From positions 1 through 35,960 of the forward strand of contig JAJPIG010000016.1 in NCBI GenBank assembly GCA_021324855.1: a stretch of 35,960 bases of DNA. The letters run 5' to 3'. A program made the translations under genes and the position numbers. Positions 14,328 to 22,884 of the stretch are shown here, in pieces. The stretch's first letter is position 1; each line of letters opens with the position of its first letter. A model generated the notes under the pieces. It was not told where the DNA came from, searched no databases, and saw only the letters and a list, made by a program, of their open reading frames with translations. Source of the stretch: Pseudomonadota bacterium (lineage in GTDB: Bacteria > Desulfobacterota > Binatia > Binatales > Binataceae).

Positions 14328-15083
14328 ATGATGCTCGATGGTCGAGTGGCAATCGTGACCGGCGGCGCGCGCGGGCTCGGACAGGAATACAGCGTCGCGT
14401 TGGCAAAGAACGGCGCCAAAATTGTGGTCGCCGACATCCTGCCCGGCGATACGACCGTGGCGAAAGTCGCTCAGGCTGGCAGTGAGGCGATCGCGATCAA
14501 GACCGACGTTTCGAGCGAAACGGCGACGCGCGCGATGGCCGAGGAGGCGCTTCGGCGCTTCGGACGCATCGACGTGCTGGTCAACAACGCGGCCGACCTC
14601 GGACGCTGGGTCGCATTCGACAAGATCACCGAGGCTGAATGGGACCGCGTGATGGCGATCAACGTCAAGGGCATCTGGAACTGCTGCAAGGCGGTGGTGC
14701 CGGCGATGAAGCGCCAGGGCAAGGGCAAGATCATCAACGTGTCATCCGGAACCATCTGGATGGGTACGCCGCTCTATCTGCATTACGTGGCGTCGAAGGG
14801 CGCGGTCTTCGCGATGACGCGCTCGCTCGCACGCGAGCTTGGCGGCGACGGCATCAACGTGAATACCCTGACGCCGGGCTACACGATGACCGAGGCAGCG
14901 ACCAGTCTCGGCGACAAGGAGAGCGTCGAGCTCGTGAAGCGCGAGCTGCTGAATTTGCAGGCGATCAAGCGCAACGAACAGCCCGCCGATCTCGCGCCCA
15001 TGGTCGTCTTTCTCGCTTCCGACGGGAGCGACTTCATCACCGGGCAAGCCTTCAACGTCGACGGCGGCGGCGCGCTTCACTGA
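14328..15083 (+). CDS. Short-chain dehydrogenase/reductase (classical SDR)
   Basis: 251 residues with a strong AGGAGG before ATG 14328. The classical SDR pattern is complete: TGGARGLG (11-18) cofactor motif, ADIL acidic residue after beta2 that favours NAD(H), VNNAAD (85-90), N112, catalytic S139/S140 and Y153-x3-K157 (YVASK). The C-terminal TPGYTMTE and GQAFNVDGGGAL are typical. It oxidises or reduces a secondary alcohol or ketone, cytoplasmic. Its last bases overlap the convergent amidohydrolase gene by 7 bp. Confidence 0.9.
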   Translation: MMLDGRVAIVTGGARGLGQEYSVALAKNGAKIVVADILPGDTTVAKVAQAGSEAIAIKTDVSSETATRAMAEEALRRFGRIDVLVNNAADLGRWVAFDKITEAEWDRVMAINVKGIWNCCKAVVPAMKRQGKGKIINVSSGTIWMGTPLYLHYVASKGAVFAMTRSLARELGGDGINVNTLTPGYTMTEAATSLGDKESVELVKRELLNLQAIKRNEQPADLAPMVVFLASDGSDFITGQAFNVDGGGALH

Positions 15084-16162
15084 CGCGCGACCGTGCGGCG
15101 CGTGAGGCGCAGCAGGCGGGCCGCGTTGCCGCCCGTTATCGCCTCGCGCGCCTCGCGCCCGATCCGCTTAAGACTTCCGACGAAGCCGACCGGGTCGGTC
15201 ATCCCCATGTCGTACGGGTAGTCGGTGCCCATCAAAATGTGATCGCTCCCGTACTCGTCGATTAGATACTGAAGCTGATGCGGCGCGTAGACGATCGTAT
15301 CGAAGTAAAGCCGGCGGAGATAGGTGGTCGGGCGGCGCTTGATGATCTGGCGGCAATCCTCGCGATGCGTCCACGCATGATCCATCCGGCCTGCGTAGGC
15401 AGCAAGATAACCGCCGCCGTGCGCAACACAGATTTTCAGTTTCGGACGGGCTTCTAGCACGCCGCCGAAGATCAGATGACTCACGCCGACTGTCGAATCG
15501 AGCGGGTTGCCGATCACGTTGATGAAGTAATGCTCGCTGAGACGCGCGCCGTCCGAAAAACCCTGCGGATGGATGAAGATCAGCACGCCGAGCTCCTCGG
15601 CCCGCGCGAAGAAGCGACGCAGCCGCACATCGGAAAGTTCCATCCCGGCCACGTGCGGCGCGATCTCGACGCCGCGAAAGTCGAGCCGCTTCACGATTCG
15701 ATCGAGTTCTTCGAGCGCCAGCTCCGGAGCCTGCAGCGGAACCGTGCCGAGGGCCACAAATCGGTCCGGACGCTCAGCAACGATCGCTGCGATGCGATCG
15801 TTAATTAGCCGCGCCGCCTCGCGTCCCAGCTCCGGCTCGGTCCAGTAGTGATATTGCGGCGGCGCCGGCGAAATCGCCTGCACGTCAACGCCCATCCGGT
15901 CCATGTCTTTAAGTCTGGTCTCAACCGAGGTCAGCTTGCCGGCGATCGCCTCCATCTGGCGCCGATTCACTTCACGCGTCGCTGCGCTCGCAAAGCGCGC
16001 CATCGTGTCGTTCTCCGGCTGATAGTGCGGCCTCACCAGTTCCTCGGCCTCGGGCGTAAAGACATGGCAGTGAATATCGACGGTGAAATGCTTTCGGGGT
16101 GCGCGCGATCGGCGCGACGCGCCCGAGCGAACGGCGGAAGCGGGATGGCACGAATAGAGCAC
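15077..16162 (-). CDS. ACMSD-type amidohydrolase family 2 protein
   Basis: 361 residues from GTG 16162 (GAGGAG 10 nt upstream). Metal-ligand motifs of the ACMSD/gamma-resorcylate decarboxylase family are present: DIHCHVF (H31, H33), VLIFIHPQG, ICVAHGGGYLAAYAGR and LMGTDYPYDMG (final Asp). DRFVALGTVPLQAPELALEE and ITGGNAARLLRL are typical family stretches. Members decarboxylate or hydrolyse aromatic acids with a Zn or Mn centre. The substrate here is unknown. The first ~25 residues are Arg/Ser-rich without similarity, so translation could begin later. It overlaps the convergent SDR gene by 7 bp and is divergent from the FAH gene. Confidence 0.86.
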   Translation of the reverse strand: MLYSCHPASAVRSGASRRSRAPRKHFTVDIHCHVFTPEAEELVRPHYQPENDTMARFASAATREVNRRQMEAIAGKLTSVETRLKDMDRMGVDVQAISPAPPQYHYWTEPELGREAARLINDRIAAIVAERPDRFVALGTVPLQAPELALEELDRIVKRLDFRGVEIAPHVAGMELSDVRLRRFFARAEELGVLIFIHPQGFSDGARLSEHYFINVIGNPLDSTVGVSHLIFGGVLEARPKLKICVAHGGGYLAAYAGRMDHAWTHREDCRQIIKRRPTTYLRRLYFDTIVYAPHQLQYLIDEYGSDHILMGTDYPYDMGMTDPVGFVGSLKRIGREAREAITGGNAARLLRLTRRTVARQ

Positions 16163-16263
16163 GATCGATTTCTCCTCGGACGCCGCGGCCGAAATCGTTT
16201 TGCATCGCAGCGCCGTCGTCGTAGAACTAGCACGAGCCTCGGAATCTAAGGAGACGTCATGAC

Positions 16264-17208
16264 ATGAAGCTGGTGCTGTTCCGCCCCGGTTCGAGCAACG
16301 AGATTCTTCCCGGCCTGATGACCGAGCGCGGCGTGGTGAACATTGCGCGGACCGTAAAGACGGGCTACACGCCGGAGCTCACGATGGAGGGCATCATCGA
16401 CGACTTCGAACGGATTCGCCCGGCGCTCGAAGAGGCTGCTGCGCGAGGCGAGGCTGTGCCGCTTGAGTCAGTCCGCTTGATGCCGCCGCTGCCGCGGCCG
16501 GGCAAGATTCTCGGCTGCATCGGAAATTACTGGGAGCATGCGCAGCGCGAGCCGCGCCCGCTCAACATGTTCATGAAAAACCCCGACGCCGTGGTCGGTC
16601 CCGGCGACACCATTGTGCTGCCCGAGTTCACCGAGCCCTGGATATTCATGCACGAGGCCGAGCTTGCGATCGTCATCAAGGGCCCGGCGAAGCGGGTGAG
16701 CCGCGACAACTGGCGAAGCGCCGTGTTCGGCTACACCTGCCTGATCGACGTCTCAGCGCGCGGCGAGGGCCGGATGACGTGGAAAAAAGGAAGCTGGCTC
16801 GGCAAATCATTCGACACCTTCGCGCCGATCGGTCCATGCATCGCGACCGCCGACGAAATTCCCGAGCCTAACGATCTGCACGTCCGTTTCTGGAACAACG
16901 GCGAGCTGCGCCACAACTACAACACCGACGACATGGAGCATCGCGTGCCCGAGCTGGTCGAATTCGCCAGCACCGTGATGACGCTGCGCTCGGGCGACCT
17001 GATCGCGTGCGGCACGAATCACGAGGGACTCGGCGCGCTCCAGGATGGCGAGACGGTCGAGATTGAGATCCAGCGAATTGGGCGGATGTCGCTCAAAGTC
17101 TGCGATCCGCTCAAGCGCAAATGGGAGCGCGGCGTCTACATGGGCGCGGATTCGACCAACCCCGAGGCCGTCAAACGCCATCGCCCGCAAGGCGCGGCTA
17201 AAGGCTAG
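16264..17208 (+). CDS. Fumarylacetoacetate hydrolase (FAH) family protein
   Basis: 314 residues from ATG 16264, AAGGAG 12 nt upstream; an ATG at 16258 runs into an immediate stop. The FAH C-terminal domain shows the divalent-metal ligands HEAELAIVIKG (E131, E133) and D162 (GYTCLIDVSAR), then KSFDTFAPIGPCI and GTNHEGLGAL. Family members cleave C-C bonds of acyl pyruvates, decarboxylate or isomerise catechol meta-cleavage products, or hydrate 2-oxo-alkenoates. Its place among aromatic-catabolism genes fits a meta-pathway step, but substrate is inference. Its stop shares a CTAG with the convergent propeller gene. Confidence 0.88.
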   Translation: MKLVLFRPGSSNEILPGLMTERGVVNIARTVKTGYTPELTMEGIIDDFERIRPALEEAAARGEAVPLESVRLMPPLPRPGKILGCIGNYWEHAQREPRPLNMFMKNPDAVVGPGDTIVLPEFTEPWIFMHEAELAIVIKGPAKRVSRDNWRSAVFGYTCLIDVSARGEGRMTWKKGSWLGKSFDTFAPIGPCIATADEIPEPNDLHVRFWNNGELRHNYNTDDMEHRVPELVEFASTVMTLRSGDLIACGTNHEGLGALQDGETVEIEIQRIGRMSLKVCDPLKRKWERGVYMGADSTNPEAVKRHRPQGAAKG

Positions 17209-18209
17209 TTCGGCAGCAGGGCTTGCGAACGAATCTCCGTGAGCTCGCGCGGCAGCTTGCGCCATGAATCGCCGCCGTCCTCGCTCAAGTAGATGTAGCC
17301 GTAGAAGGTGTTCGCCACCACGACATTCGGATTCGCGGGATTCGTTGCGAAGCCGTAAACGGCCGAGTTAGGCGGCACCGGCAACGGGATGTTCTGCCAG
17401 GTTTGGCCGCCATCGCGCGAGCGCTGCACCAATCCGCTATCGCCGAAGACGACATTCCCATTGCCGACGAAAATCGTCTCTGGATCGCCGGGCTTCACGG
17501 CGACGGCGCGGGTGTACGCGCTCTGCTCCTGGTTCGGAAATTTGAACCCGTGCATCGACCAGTTGCGCCCCTCGTCCACGCTGCTCCAGATCCCGTCCGG
17601 CGTCGTGATCATGATTTTCTTTTGACGGCCGACGCTGATTGCCGAGCCATGGATATCGAGCGAACTTTCGCTTCCGCCGAACGGCGGGATCGCCTGCCAG
17701 CTATCGCCGCCGTCAACGCTATGGAACACGCCTCCGACTTCGGCGCCCGCCCAGACACTTCGATGATCGACCGGATCGACCATCAGCGCGGTCACGCGCG
17801 GCGGACCGATCGGAATCGGGCAGCGCTCCGGGAATGCGACCCGCAGCCGTTCCCAGGTTCGGCCCCCATCAACCGATCGGAACACGGCGGCCGGTTTGGC
17901 GCCGACGAAGATGATGTCGCGATCCATGGGATCGAACGCGATCGACCAGATCTGCCGGCCTTCGATCGGAAACGGCATGGACTTCCATGTGCGGCCGTTG
18001 TCTTCGCTCACGTGAAGGCCGAGTTCTGAGCCTGCGAGCACGCGATGCGCCTCGTGGGGCGACACCGCCATCGCGTAGACCCGGATATCGCCGAGCTCCC
18101 AAAAGTGCGGCAACTCGACGCGCGCCTTGCTCCAATGTTCGCCGCAGTCGGAACTGAGCCAGATTCCCGCGCCGACCGTTCCCATGCAGATCGTGAAATC
18201 GTTCGTCAT
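17205..18209 (-). CDS. Asp-box/BNR-repeat beta-propeller protein (sialidase-fold, probably non-glycosidase)
   Basis: 334 residues from ATG 18209 (GAGGTG upstream). Seven Asp-box (S-x-D-x-G-x-x-W) repeats are visible: SSDCGEHW, SEDNGRTW, SVDGGRTW, SVDGGDSW, SVDEGRNW, SRDGGQTW and SEDGGDSW, spaced to make a complete propeller. No signal peptide and no sialidase RIP motif or catalytic Tyr/Glu set is evident, so the common label exo-alpha-sialidase is probably wrong. Such cytoplasmic propellers (WD40/YCF48-like) are frequent and uncharacterised in uncultured soil lineages. Its stop overlaps the FAH stop within CTAG at 17205-17208. Divergent from the LLM gene at 18340. Confidence 0.8.
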   Translation of the reverse strand: MTNDFTICMGTVGAGIWLSSDCGEHWSKARVELPHFWELGDIRVYAMAVSPHEAHRVLAGSELGLHVSEDNGRTWKSMPFPIEGRQIWSIAFDPMDRDIIFVGAKPAAVFRSVDGGRTWERLRVAFPERCPIPIGPPRVTALMVDPVDHRSVWAGAEVGGVFHSVDGGDSWQAIPPFGGSESSLDIHGSAISVGRQKKIMITTPDGIWSSVDEGRNWSMHGFKFPNQEQSAYTRAVAVKPGDPETIFVGNGNVVFGDSGLVQRSRDGGQTWQNIPLPVPPNSAVYGFATNPANPNVVVANTFYGYIYLSEDGGDSWRKLPRELTEIRSQALLPN

Positions 18210-18265
18210 GGCTGGCACCTCGACGGCATCGGCTCGCCGTCCGCAAGGGGTTGTCGTGGACCCTG

Positions 18266-18288
18266 CCGCTCTTATAGATCGAGAGCGG
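18266..18288. promoter_or_regulatory. Candidate operator: 7-9-7 inverted repeat between divergent genes
   Basis: CCGCTCT (18266-18272) and AGAGCGG (18282-18288) are perfect arms around a 9-bp spacer. A -10-like TACAAT lies at 18295-18300, so the repeat covers the -35 region for the LLM gene that starts at 18340. It also lies upstream of the divergent propeller gene. This geometry fits a repressor such as a TetR or MarR family protein; no regulator gene is in the window. Confidence 0.42.
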
Positions 18289-18339
18289 CCGCGATACAAT
18301 TTGCGGATATTTCGCTGAAACCCGGGACCATCGATTATC

Positions 18340-19398
18340 GTGAAATTCGATCTGATTACGTTGGGCGATCATCTGCCCGATCCTCACACGCATCGCTACC
18401 ACGAAAGCCAGGCCGAACGGCATCAGATGTGGATCGATATGGGCGTGCTGGCCGAAGAGGCAGGCTTCGATGCGGTCTGGGTCGGCGAGCATCATTGCAG
18501 CGATTACATCGTGTCGTCGCCGCAGATGCTGCTCGCGGCTCTCGCAATGCGCACCAGGCGCGTGCGGCTCGGCACCGCGGTCTCGATTCTGCCCAACAAT
18601 GATCCCGTGCGTCTCGCCGAGGATTTCGCGACGCTCGATCTGCTGAGCATGGGACGCGCGGAGATCGGCTTCGGCGCCGGCTTCACTGCGCATACGTTTC
18701 AGCTTTTCGGGCAGGACATCAACCAGAGCGACGAGATCTCGGCTGAGAATCTGGCGCTAATCCAGAAGCTCTGGAACGAGCACGAAATTCATTGGGAGGG
18801 CAAGTTTCGTGCGCCGATCCGCGGACTGGTGATCGAGCCGCGGACATTTTCCGGCCGTGCGATTCCGATCAGCCGCGCGACCGCGGCTTCGATCGACATC
18901 GCACGCGAAGCAGGCCGCGCGGGCCATCGCCTGATGCTGATGACCGTGGTGCGAAGTTTCGCGGATGCGAAGCCGCTCGCCGCCGCCTATCGCGAAGCGT
19001 ACCGGGCGGCGGGACACGACCCCGCCGGGATGGTGGTCTCCGGCATCGCCTACGTCTATGTCCACCGCGACGGGCGGCACGCCCGCAAATTCTGGCATCC
19101 GTATCGCGACAATTATCGCGCGTTCGCCCGCGCACTCACGCGCGTGCGCGGACTGACGCGCGGCCTGAACGAACTGTACGCCACGCTGCCCGACTTGATG
19201 GGCGAACGCGAGGGCGATTTCTGCGGCGACCCGGCCGAGGTTACCGACAAAATTCTGAAGGCGCACGAAGACATGGGCGGCTTCGACAAATTCATCTGCT
19301 ATTTCGACCTCGGCGGGATTTCGCGCGCCGATACTTTCGCGTCGATCGATCTGTTCGCCGAAGCGGTGATGCCCGCGGTCAACGCCGCCTTGCGGTGA
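18340..19398 (+). CDS. Luciferase-like (LLM class) flavin-dependent oxidoreductase, LuxA-like
   Basis: 352 residues from GTG 18340. The LuxA-like pattern is AGFDAVWVGEHHCSDYIVSS, RVRLGTAVSILPNNDPVRLA, TLDLLSMGRAEIGFGAGFTA and a long alpha-helical C-terminal half (PYRDNYRAFARAL). The WVGEHH motif and long C-terminus resemble FMNH2-dependent monooxygenases such as alkanal or alkanesulfonate types more than F420 reductases, but the distinction is not certain. A two-component enzyme would need a reductase, and none is adjacent. It is one of four LLM proteins in the window. Confidence 0.86.
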   Translation: MKFDLITLGDHLPDPHTHRYHESQAERHQMWIDMGVLAEEAGFDAVWVGEHHCSDYIVSSPQMLLAALAMRTRRVRLGTAVSILPNNDPVRLAEDFATLDLLSMGRAEIGFGAGFTAHTFQLFGQDINQSDEISAENLALIQKLWNEHEIHWEGKFRAPIRGLVIEPRTFSGRAIPISRATAASIDIAREAGRAGHRLMLMTVVRSFADAKPLAAAYREAYRAAGHDPAGMVVSGIAYVYVHRDGRHARKFWHPYRDNYRAFARALTRVRGLTRGLNELYATLPDLMGEREGDFCGDPAEVTDKILKAHEDMGGFDKFICYFDLGGISRADTFASIDLFAEAVMPAVNAALR

Positions 19399-19416
19399 CC
19401 GAACCAGCCATCGAAG

Positions 19417-20892
19417 TCAGGGAATGAACGAATAGATGCGGCCGTCGCCGGCGACGTAGAGCCGCCGGTTGGCCGCGACGATCGTTCCAAAATGGCGCAG
19501 CCCGTTGAGTTCCGCGCCGCCGCCGTTGAACACCACAGCGCCGGTGTCGCCGCGGAATCCGTGCAGCAGGTTGTCGCCCTCGGCGCCGGTAATCCAGACG
19601 ACCGGGTTCGACCCGTCGGCAAGCGTGGTCACGATCGGTGCGCCTGACCCGGCAAGCGCCGCGCACCATGCGGTTGCGAGGCGCGGCGGATGAGCCTTCA
19701 CGCGGAGCACCATCAATCCTGCATTGGAATCCGCTTGCGGGCACGCAACGGGATAAGCCGGGAATGCGACCATCGTGCCGCTCTTGTCGCTCCAGAATGC
19801 GGGAGCGGTGCGGATCTGATTGTGCGCGACCGATTCGACCACGAGCGCGCCGCCGATGCCTCCCAGATGCTTGCGTCTCAGCAGATACGCTTTACCATCC
19901 TTGCCCAGCGCCAGGATGAATTGAGCTGTTCCTTTCGCATCCGTCACGTCGATCGGCACCGGGCCGGTACCGCCGAGATCGAGATCGGCATGATCTAGGA
20001 ATTGCCAGTTCGCAGGCGCGAAGAAATCGCGTGAATTGTTATCGTGGTTAAGATTCGCGCCGAGCCTGAACACTGCTTCGCCATCGGACCACGAACTCGC
20101 ACCGAACGTATTCCCGGTCGTCGCGAACATCGAAATGCCGTCGTAACTCATCCCGCCGGGCGCCCAGATGCCGCCACCTTGCGCGCGCGTATGCCAGCTC
20201 CAGAGAGTTGCGGGATTTTTGAGGTTCAAACCGACGACCCAACCGTGATAGTTGCCGCAATCTCCGAAATGCCCGCCGTAGGGAACGAAAAGATTCCCGT
20301 TAACAATCAGTAGCGCGCTGCGCTGGTTCTGAACCTTGGGATCGAAGGTCTGGCCGGTCGACTTGAGCGCGTCGGCGACGTTGATCGGAAAGCCGCTCAG
20401 GAGCGAACCGTCGTTAATTGACAGGCCGAAGAGGTAATGCTGCGGACCCGTGCTGTCGTTGATCATCGCGTCCAGGTAAATGGCCTGATCCGCGCTGTCG
20501 ATCGCGGGCGTCCCGGTGATTCCGAGCGGCAGGATGTTGCCGCACGGCAAGATGCCGGAACCGACCGGTTGCCCGAGCAGCTTCTGCCAGATGACCTTGC
20601 CGCTCGTCGCATCGAGTGCGTAAACGTTGTTGTTCTCGGTCGCGACGATGATCAGGTTCTTGCCATCCTGGTTCCAGTAAAGCGGCTGCGCGTAGATGTT
20701 CCCGTCCACCTGGCCGGCGAAGTTGGGATCGAGATGCATCCCGGCGGCGGTCGCGAAGGTAAGTCCGGGAAAGACGTAGTGGCCGCTGCGGTTCGGCCCT
20801 CCGTGGTACGTGGTGACCGATTGAGCCGCTGCGGCTCCGGACATCGTCGCCATAACACCAATCGTCAGCAGGCATCGGATGAACGTGCGCAT
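19417..20892 (-). CDS. Secreted PQQ-type beta-propeller protein
   Basis: 491 residues with a clear Sec signal peptide (MRTFIRCLLTIGVMATMSGA, cleavage about AAA-AQ near residue 24). The body carries propeller blades with PQQ/quinoprotein-like motifs: NIYAQPLYWNQ, NNNVYALDATSGKVIWQKLL, LGITGTPAIDSADQAIYLDA, GMSYDGISMFATTGNTFG, GAPIVTTLADGSNPVVWITG. The paired-Cys and catalytic Asp pattern of PQQ alcohol dehydrogenases is not evident, and there is no cytochrome domain, so it is probably a non-catalytic or uncharacterised extracytoplasmic propeller. GGAGAG lies upstream of the start. The 99 bp before the next gene hold its promoter region; nothing specific is seen there. Confidence 0.78.
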   Translation of the reverse strand: MRTFIRCLLTIGVMATMSGAAAAQSVTTYHGGPNRSGHYVFPGLTFATAAGMHLDPNFAGQVDGNIYAQPLYWNQDGKNLIIVATENNNVYALDATSGKVIWQKLLGQPVGSGILPCGNILPLGITGTPAIDSADQAIYLDAMINDSTGPQHYLFGLSINDGSLLSGFPINVADALKSTGQTFDPKVQNQRSALLIVNGNLFVPYGGHFGDCGNYHGWVVGLNLKNPATLWSWHTRAQGGGIWAPGGMSYDGISMFATTGNTFGASSWSDGEAVFRLGANLNHDNNSRDFFAPANWQFLDHADLDLGGTGPVPIDVTDAKGTAQFILALGKDGKAYLLRRKHLGGIGGALVVESVAHNQIRTAPAFWSDKSGTMVAFPAYPVACPQADSNAGLMVLRVKAHPPRLATAWCAALAGSGAPIVTTLADGSNPVVWITGAEGDNLLHGFRGDTGAVVFNGGGAELNGLRHFGTIVAANRRLYVAGDGRIYSFIP

Positions 20893-20991
20893 CGTTGTTC
20901 TCTCCTTCTCTGCTGGGTCAAACGGGCGCGGTCGTATTGTCCCCGAACAACCGCGGATGGTTGCTCTGAGATCGTATATGGGTTTACGCGG

Positions 20992-21432
20992 TCACGGGAC
21001 CACGGTCGGCGCAACGCCCGGCTCGAGCGATCCCTGCGGCGTACCGGCGGCTCGTACGCTTATCACGTAGATTACCTTTTCGCCGCTGTTGAGCGTCACA
21101 TCCACCTTCCAACTGCCGTTGTCGCTGCCGACCAGCACGATCTTGCCGGGTGCGCTGCTTTGCACGGCGAGTGTGTTGGCGTTTTCGACCACTTTAATTT
21201 TGGCCATGCCGCGAAAGCCGCTGATCACATAGGTCTCGCCCTTGTTTAGCGACACCGGGATGGTACGAGGCTGTGCTTTCTTGTCCTGACTCTCCTGCCT
21301 GGCCTGCTTCGCCGATTGCGTCTGATCGGCATGTACGAGTTGCACGCTGAGCAGCATCATCGCGAGCATCGCGATGGTAACGGCAATCAGACCGCGACTG
21401 CGATCCGCCTTCGACCTGTCTGGCTTAATCAT
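20992..21432 (-). CDS. Small secreted protein with pilus-assembly (CpaC/RcpA-type) N-terminal domain
   Basis: 146 residues from ATG 21432, preceded by GGGGAGGGGGAG. Residues ~15-36 are a signal peptide/hydrophobic segment (LIAVTIAMLAMMLLSVQLVHA). A short Gln/Lys-rich linker follows. Residues ~58-135 form a compact beta domain: TIPVSLNKGETYVISG, AKIKVVENANTLAVQ, GKIVLVGSDNGSWKVDVTL, VIYVISV. This resembles the N-terminal domain that precedes secretins in Flp/Tad pilus systems (T2SS-T3SS_pil_N). No secretin or other pilus gene is present, so it is an orphan domain. The assignment is from pattern recall and moderate. Confidence 0.66.
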   Translation of the reverse strand: MIKPDRSKADRSRGLIAVTIAMLAMMLLSVQLVHADQTQSAKQARQESQDKKAQPRTIPVSLNKGETYVISGFRGMAKIKVVENANTLAVQSSAPGKIVLVGSDNGSWKVDVTLNSGEKVIYVISVRAAGTPQGSLEPGVAPTVVP

Positions 21433-21501
21433 CTCCCCCTCCCCGTTCAGTAATCTTCTCTTCCGTCCCGAACGAAACAAGAAGGATAAGTTCTGAAATT
21501 C

Positions 21502-22884
21502 TCAGCCTTTAATTGAAGGAGAGGCGGTGCGCAGAATCGCCATGAGCGCTTGAGCGTCCTCGGCCTCGGCGAACTGCGATGCCCCCAACGCCAGCGCTTC
21601 GGCATGATTGGGCGCCAGTACGCGTTCGGCGAGTGAGCGGAATTTGCGACCGATCCGCTCGGCGTCTGCTTCCGCCGCGTGCCCTTCTCTTTGGATTCGC
21701 CGCCCGTCTACAAGCTCGATCTCGATCCGCGCTGCGAAGCCCTCGAGATCGCCGCTCACGATGTAGCCGACGCGGCCGGCAACCGCGATTAACTCGGGGC
21801 GACTGCGCGCGGATTCGGAGAGCGTATCGAGATCGACACGGCCGTCGACCAGCGCGGCTCCAACCTGAAACGGCAGGCTTGCGATCGCCTGGAGCGTCGT
21901 CGCGGGCCGCCGTTTTTCGGCCGCCGGCTCGCATACGATCGGCACTGCCCAGGGCGCAACCGTGCAGGTCACGCGCCGCGCCATGTCGGGTTCCAGCCCG
22001 AGGTCGGCACGCATCGCGAGCGCGAGATCGATATAGGGATGGATCACGTGGGCGCAAGGATAGAGCTTGAAGAGCGCGCTCTCGCCGAGCCATCGCTCGC
22101 CGAGCCGGGCGGTGATCGCGTGAAAGTCCGCCGGCGGGTGGCCGAGAAAGGTGTCGTAGAGATTATGCCGCCCGTCCAGGGCGCCGGCCGGCCCGCGAAA
22201 TCCCTGCTCGGCGAGTTGGGCCGCAAGGATGCCGCCGAAATTACCCCAACCGATGTGCAGCCACTTCGACCAGGAGCCGTCGGCGAGAAAAGCCATCAGG
22301 CCGCCGGACATGCTGGCCGCAAGACCGACCGCAGCGGCGATCGATTCGATTTTCAGATGCATCAACTTGCTCGCAACGAACGCAGCTACGACGGGCGCAA
22401 AAATCCCGGAGGCATGAAAGCCGCGCTCGTGAAAACGTCGGCCGCCTGCGTGCGCGATGCGGGCCGCAATCTCGTAGCCGCCGGTAATCGCGGTCAGGAT
22501 TTCCACGCCGGATGCGCCGCGCTCCTCGCCAATCGCCAGCGCAACCGGGACTACGATGCTGCCCGGATGAACCACCGAGTCCGGAAAAGTGTCATCGTAA
22601 TCGAGACAGTGCGCGATGATACCGTTGGCAAAGGCCGCCCACTCGGCGGGCACGCCCGCCCCGCCCCCGACCACGGTCGCGCTGCCGGCGCCGCCCCGGA
22701 CCGCGCGAGCGCGTGCGATAACCGCCGCTTCGGACTGCGATGCGCCCAGCATCAGGCCGAGTGTATCGAGTAATCGCAGGCTCGCGAGGTCCCGGTCCTC
22801 GCTCGGAATCGTGCGCCACGTGAGACGGCTGAGCCATCCGGCCAGCCGCATCGCAAGAGGTTCGTCGGCACCGGCCCTTACCAT
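21502..22884 (-). CDS. MmgE/PrpD family protein
   Basis: 460 residues, the usual length. Typical MmgE/PrpD segments are RDLASLRLLDTLGLMLGASQ, FANGIIAHCLDYDDTF, VVHPGSIVVPVALAIGEERG, RGFHASGIFAPVVAAFVASK, KWLHIGWGNFGGILAAQLAE and KLYPCAHVIHPYIDLAL. The family includes 2-methylcitrate dehydratase, cis-aconitate decarboxylase and iminodisuccinate epimerase; it works on di- and tricarboxylates without a metal. In this operon a dicarboxylate breakdown product is a reasonable substrate, but that is inference. The start overlaps the end of the upstream iron-ADH gene by 7 bp, so the pair is translationally coupled. It is the last gene of the Rieske operon. Confidence 0.88.
   Translation of the reverse strand: MVRAGADEPLAMRLAGWLSRLTWRTIPSEDRDLASLRLLDTLGLMLGASQSEAAVIARARAVRGGAGSATVVGGGAGVPAEWAAFANGIIAHCLDYDDTFPDSVVHPGSIVVPVALAIGEERGASGVEILTAITGGYEIAARIAHAGGRRFHERGFHASGIFAPVVAAFVASKLMHLKIESIAAAVGLAASMSGGLMAFLADGSWSKWLHIGWGNFGGILAAQLAEQGFRGPAGALDGRHNLYDTFLGHPPADFHAITARLGERWLGESALFKLYPCAHVIHPYIDLALAMRADLGLEPDMARRVTCTVAPWAVPIVCEPAAEKRRPATTLQAIASLPFQVGAALVDGRVDLDTLSESARSRPELIAVAGRVGYIVSGDLEGFAARIEIELVDGRRIQREGHAAEADAERIGRKFRSLAERVLAPNHAEALALGASQFAEAEDAQALMAILRTASPSIKG

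Noticed and set aside
17205-18209. Exo-alpha-sialidase
   Set aside because: Asp boxes alone define the propeller; no sialidase catalytic residues or secretion signal are seen.
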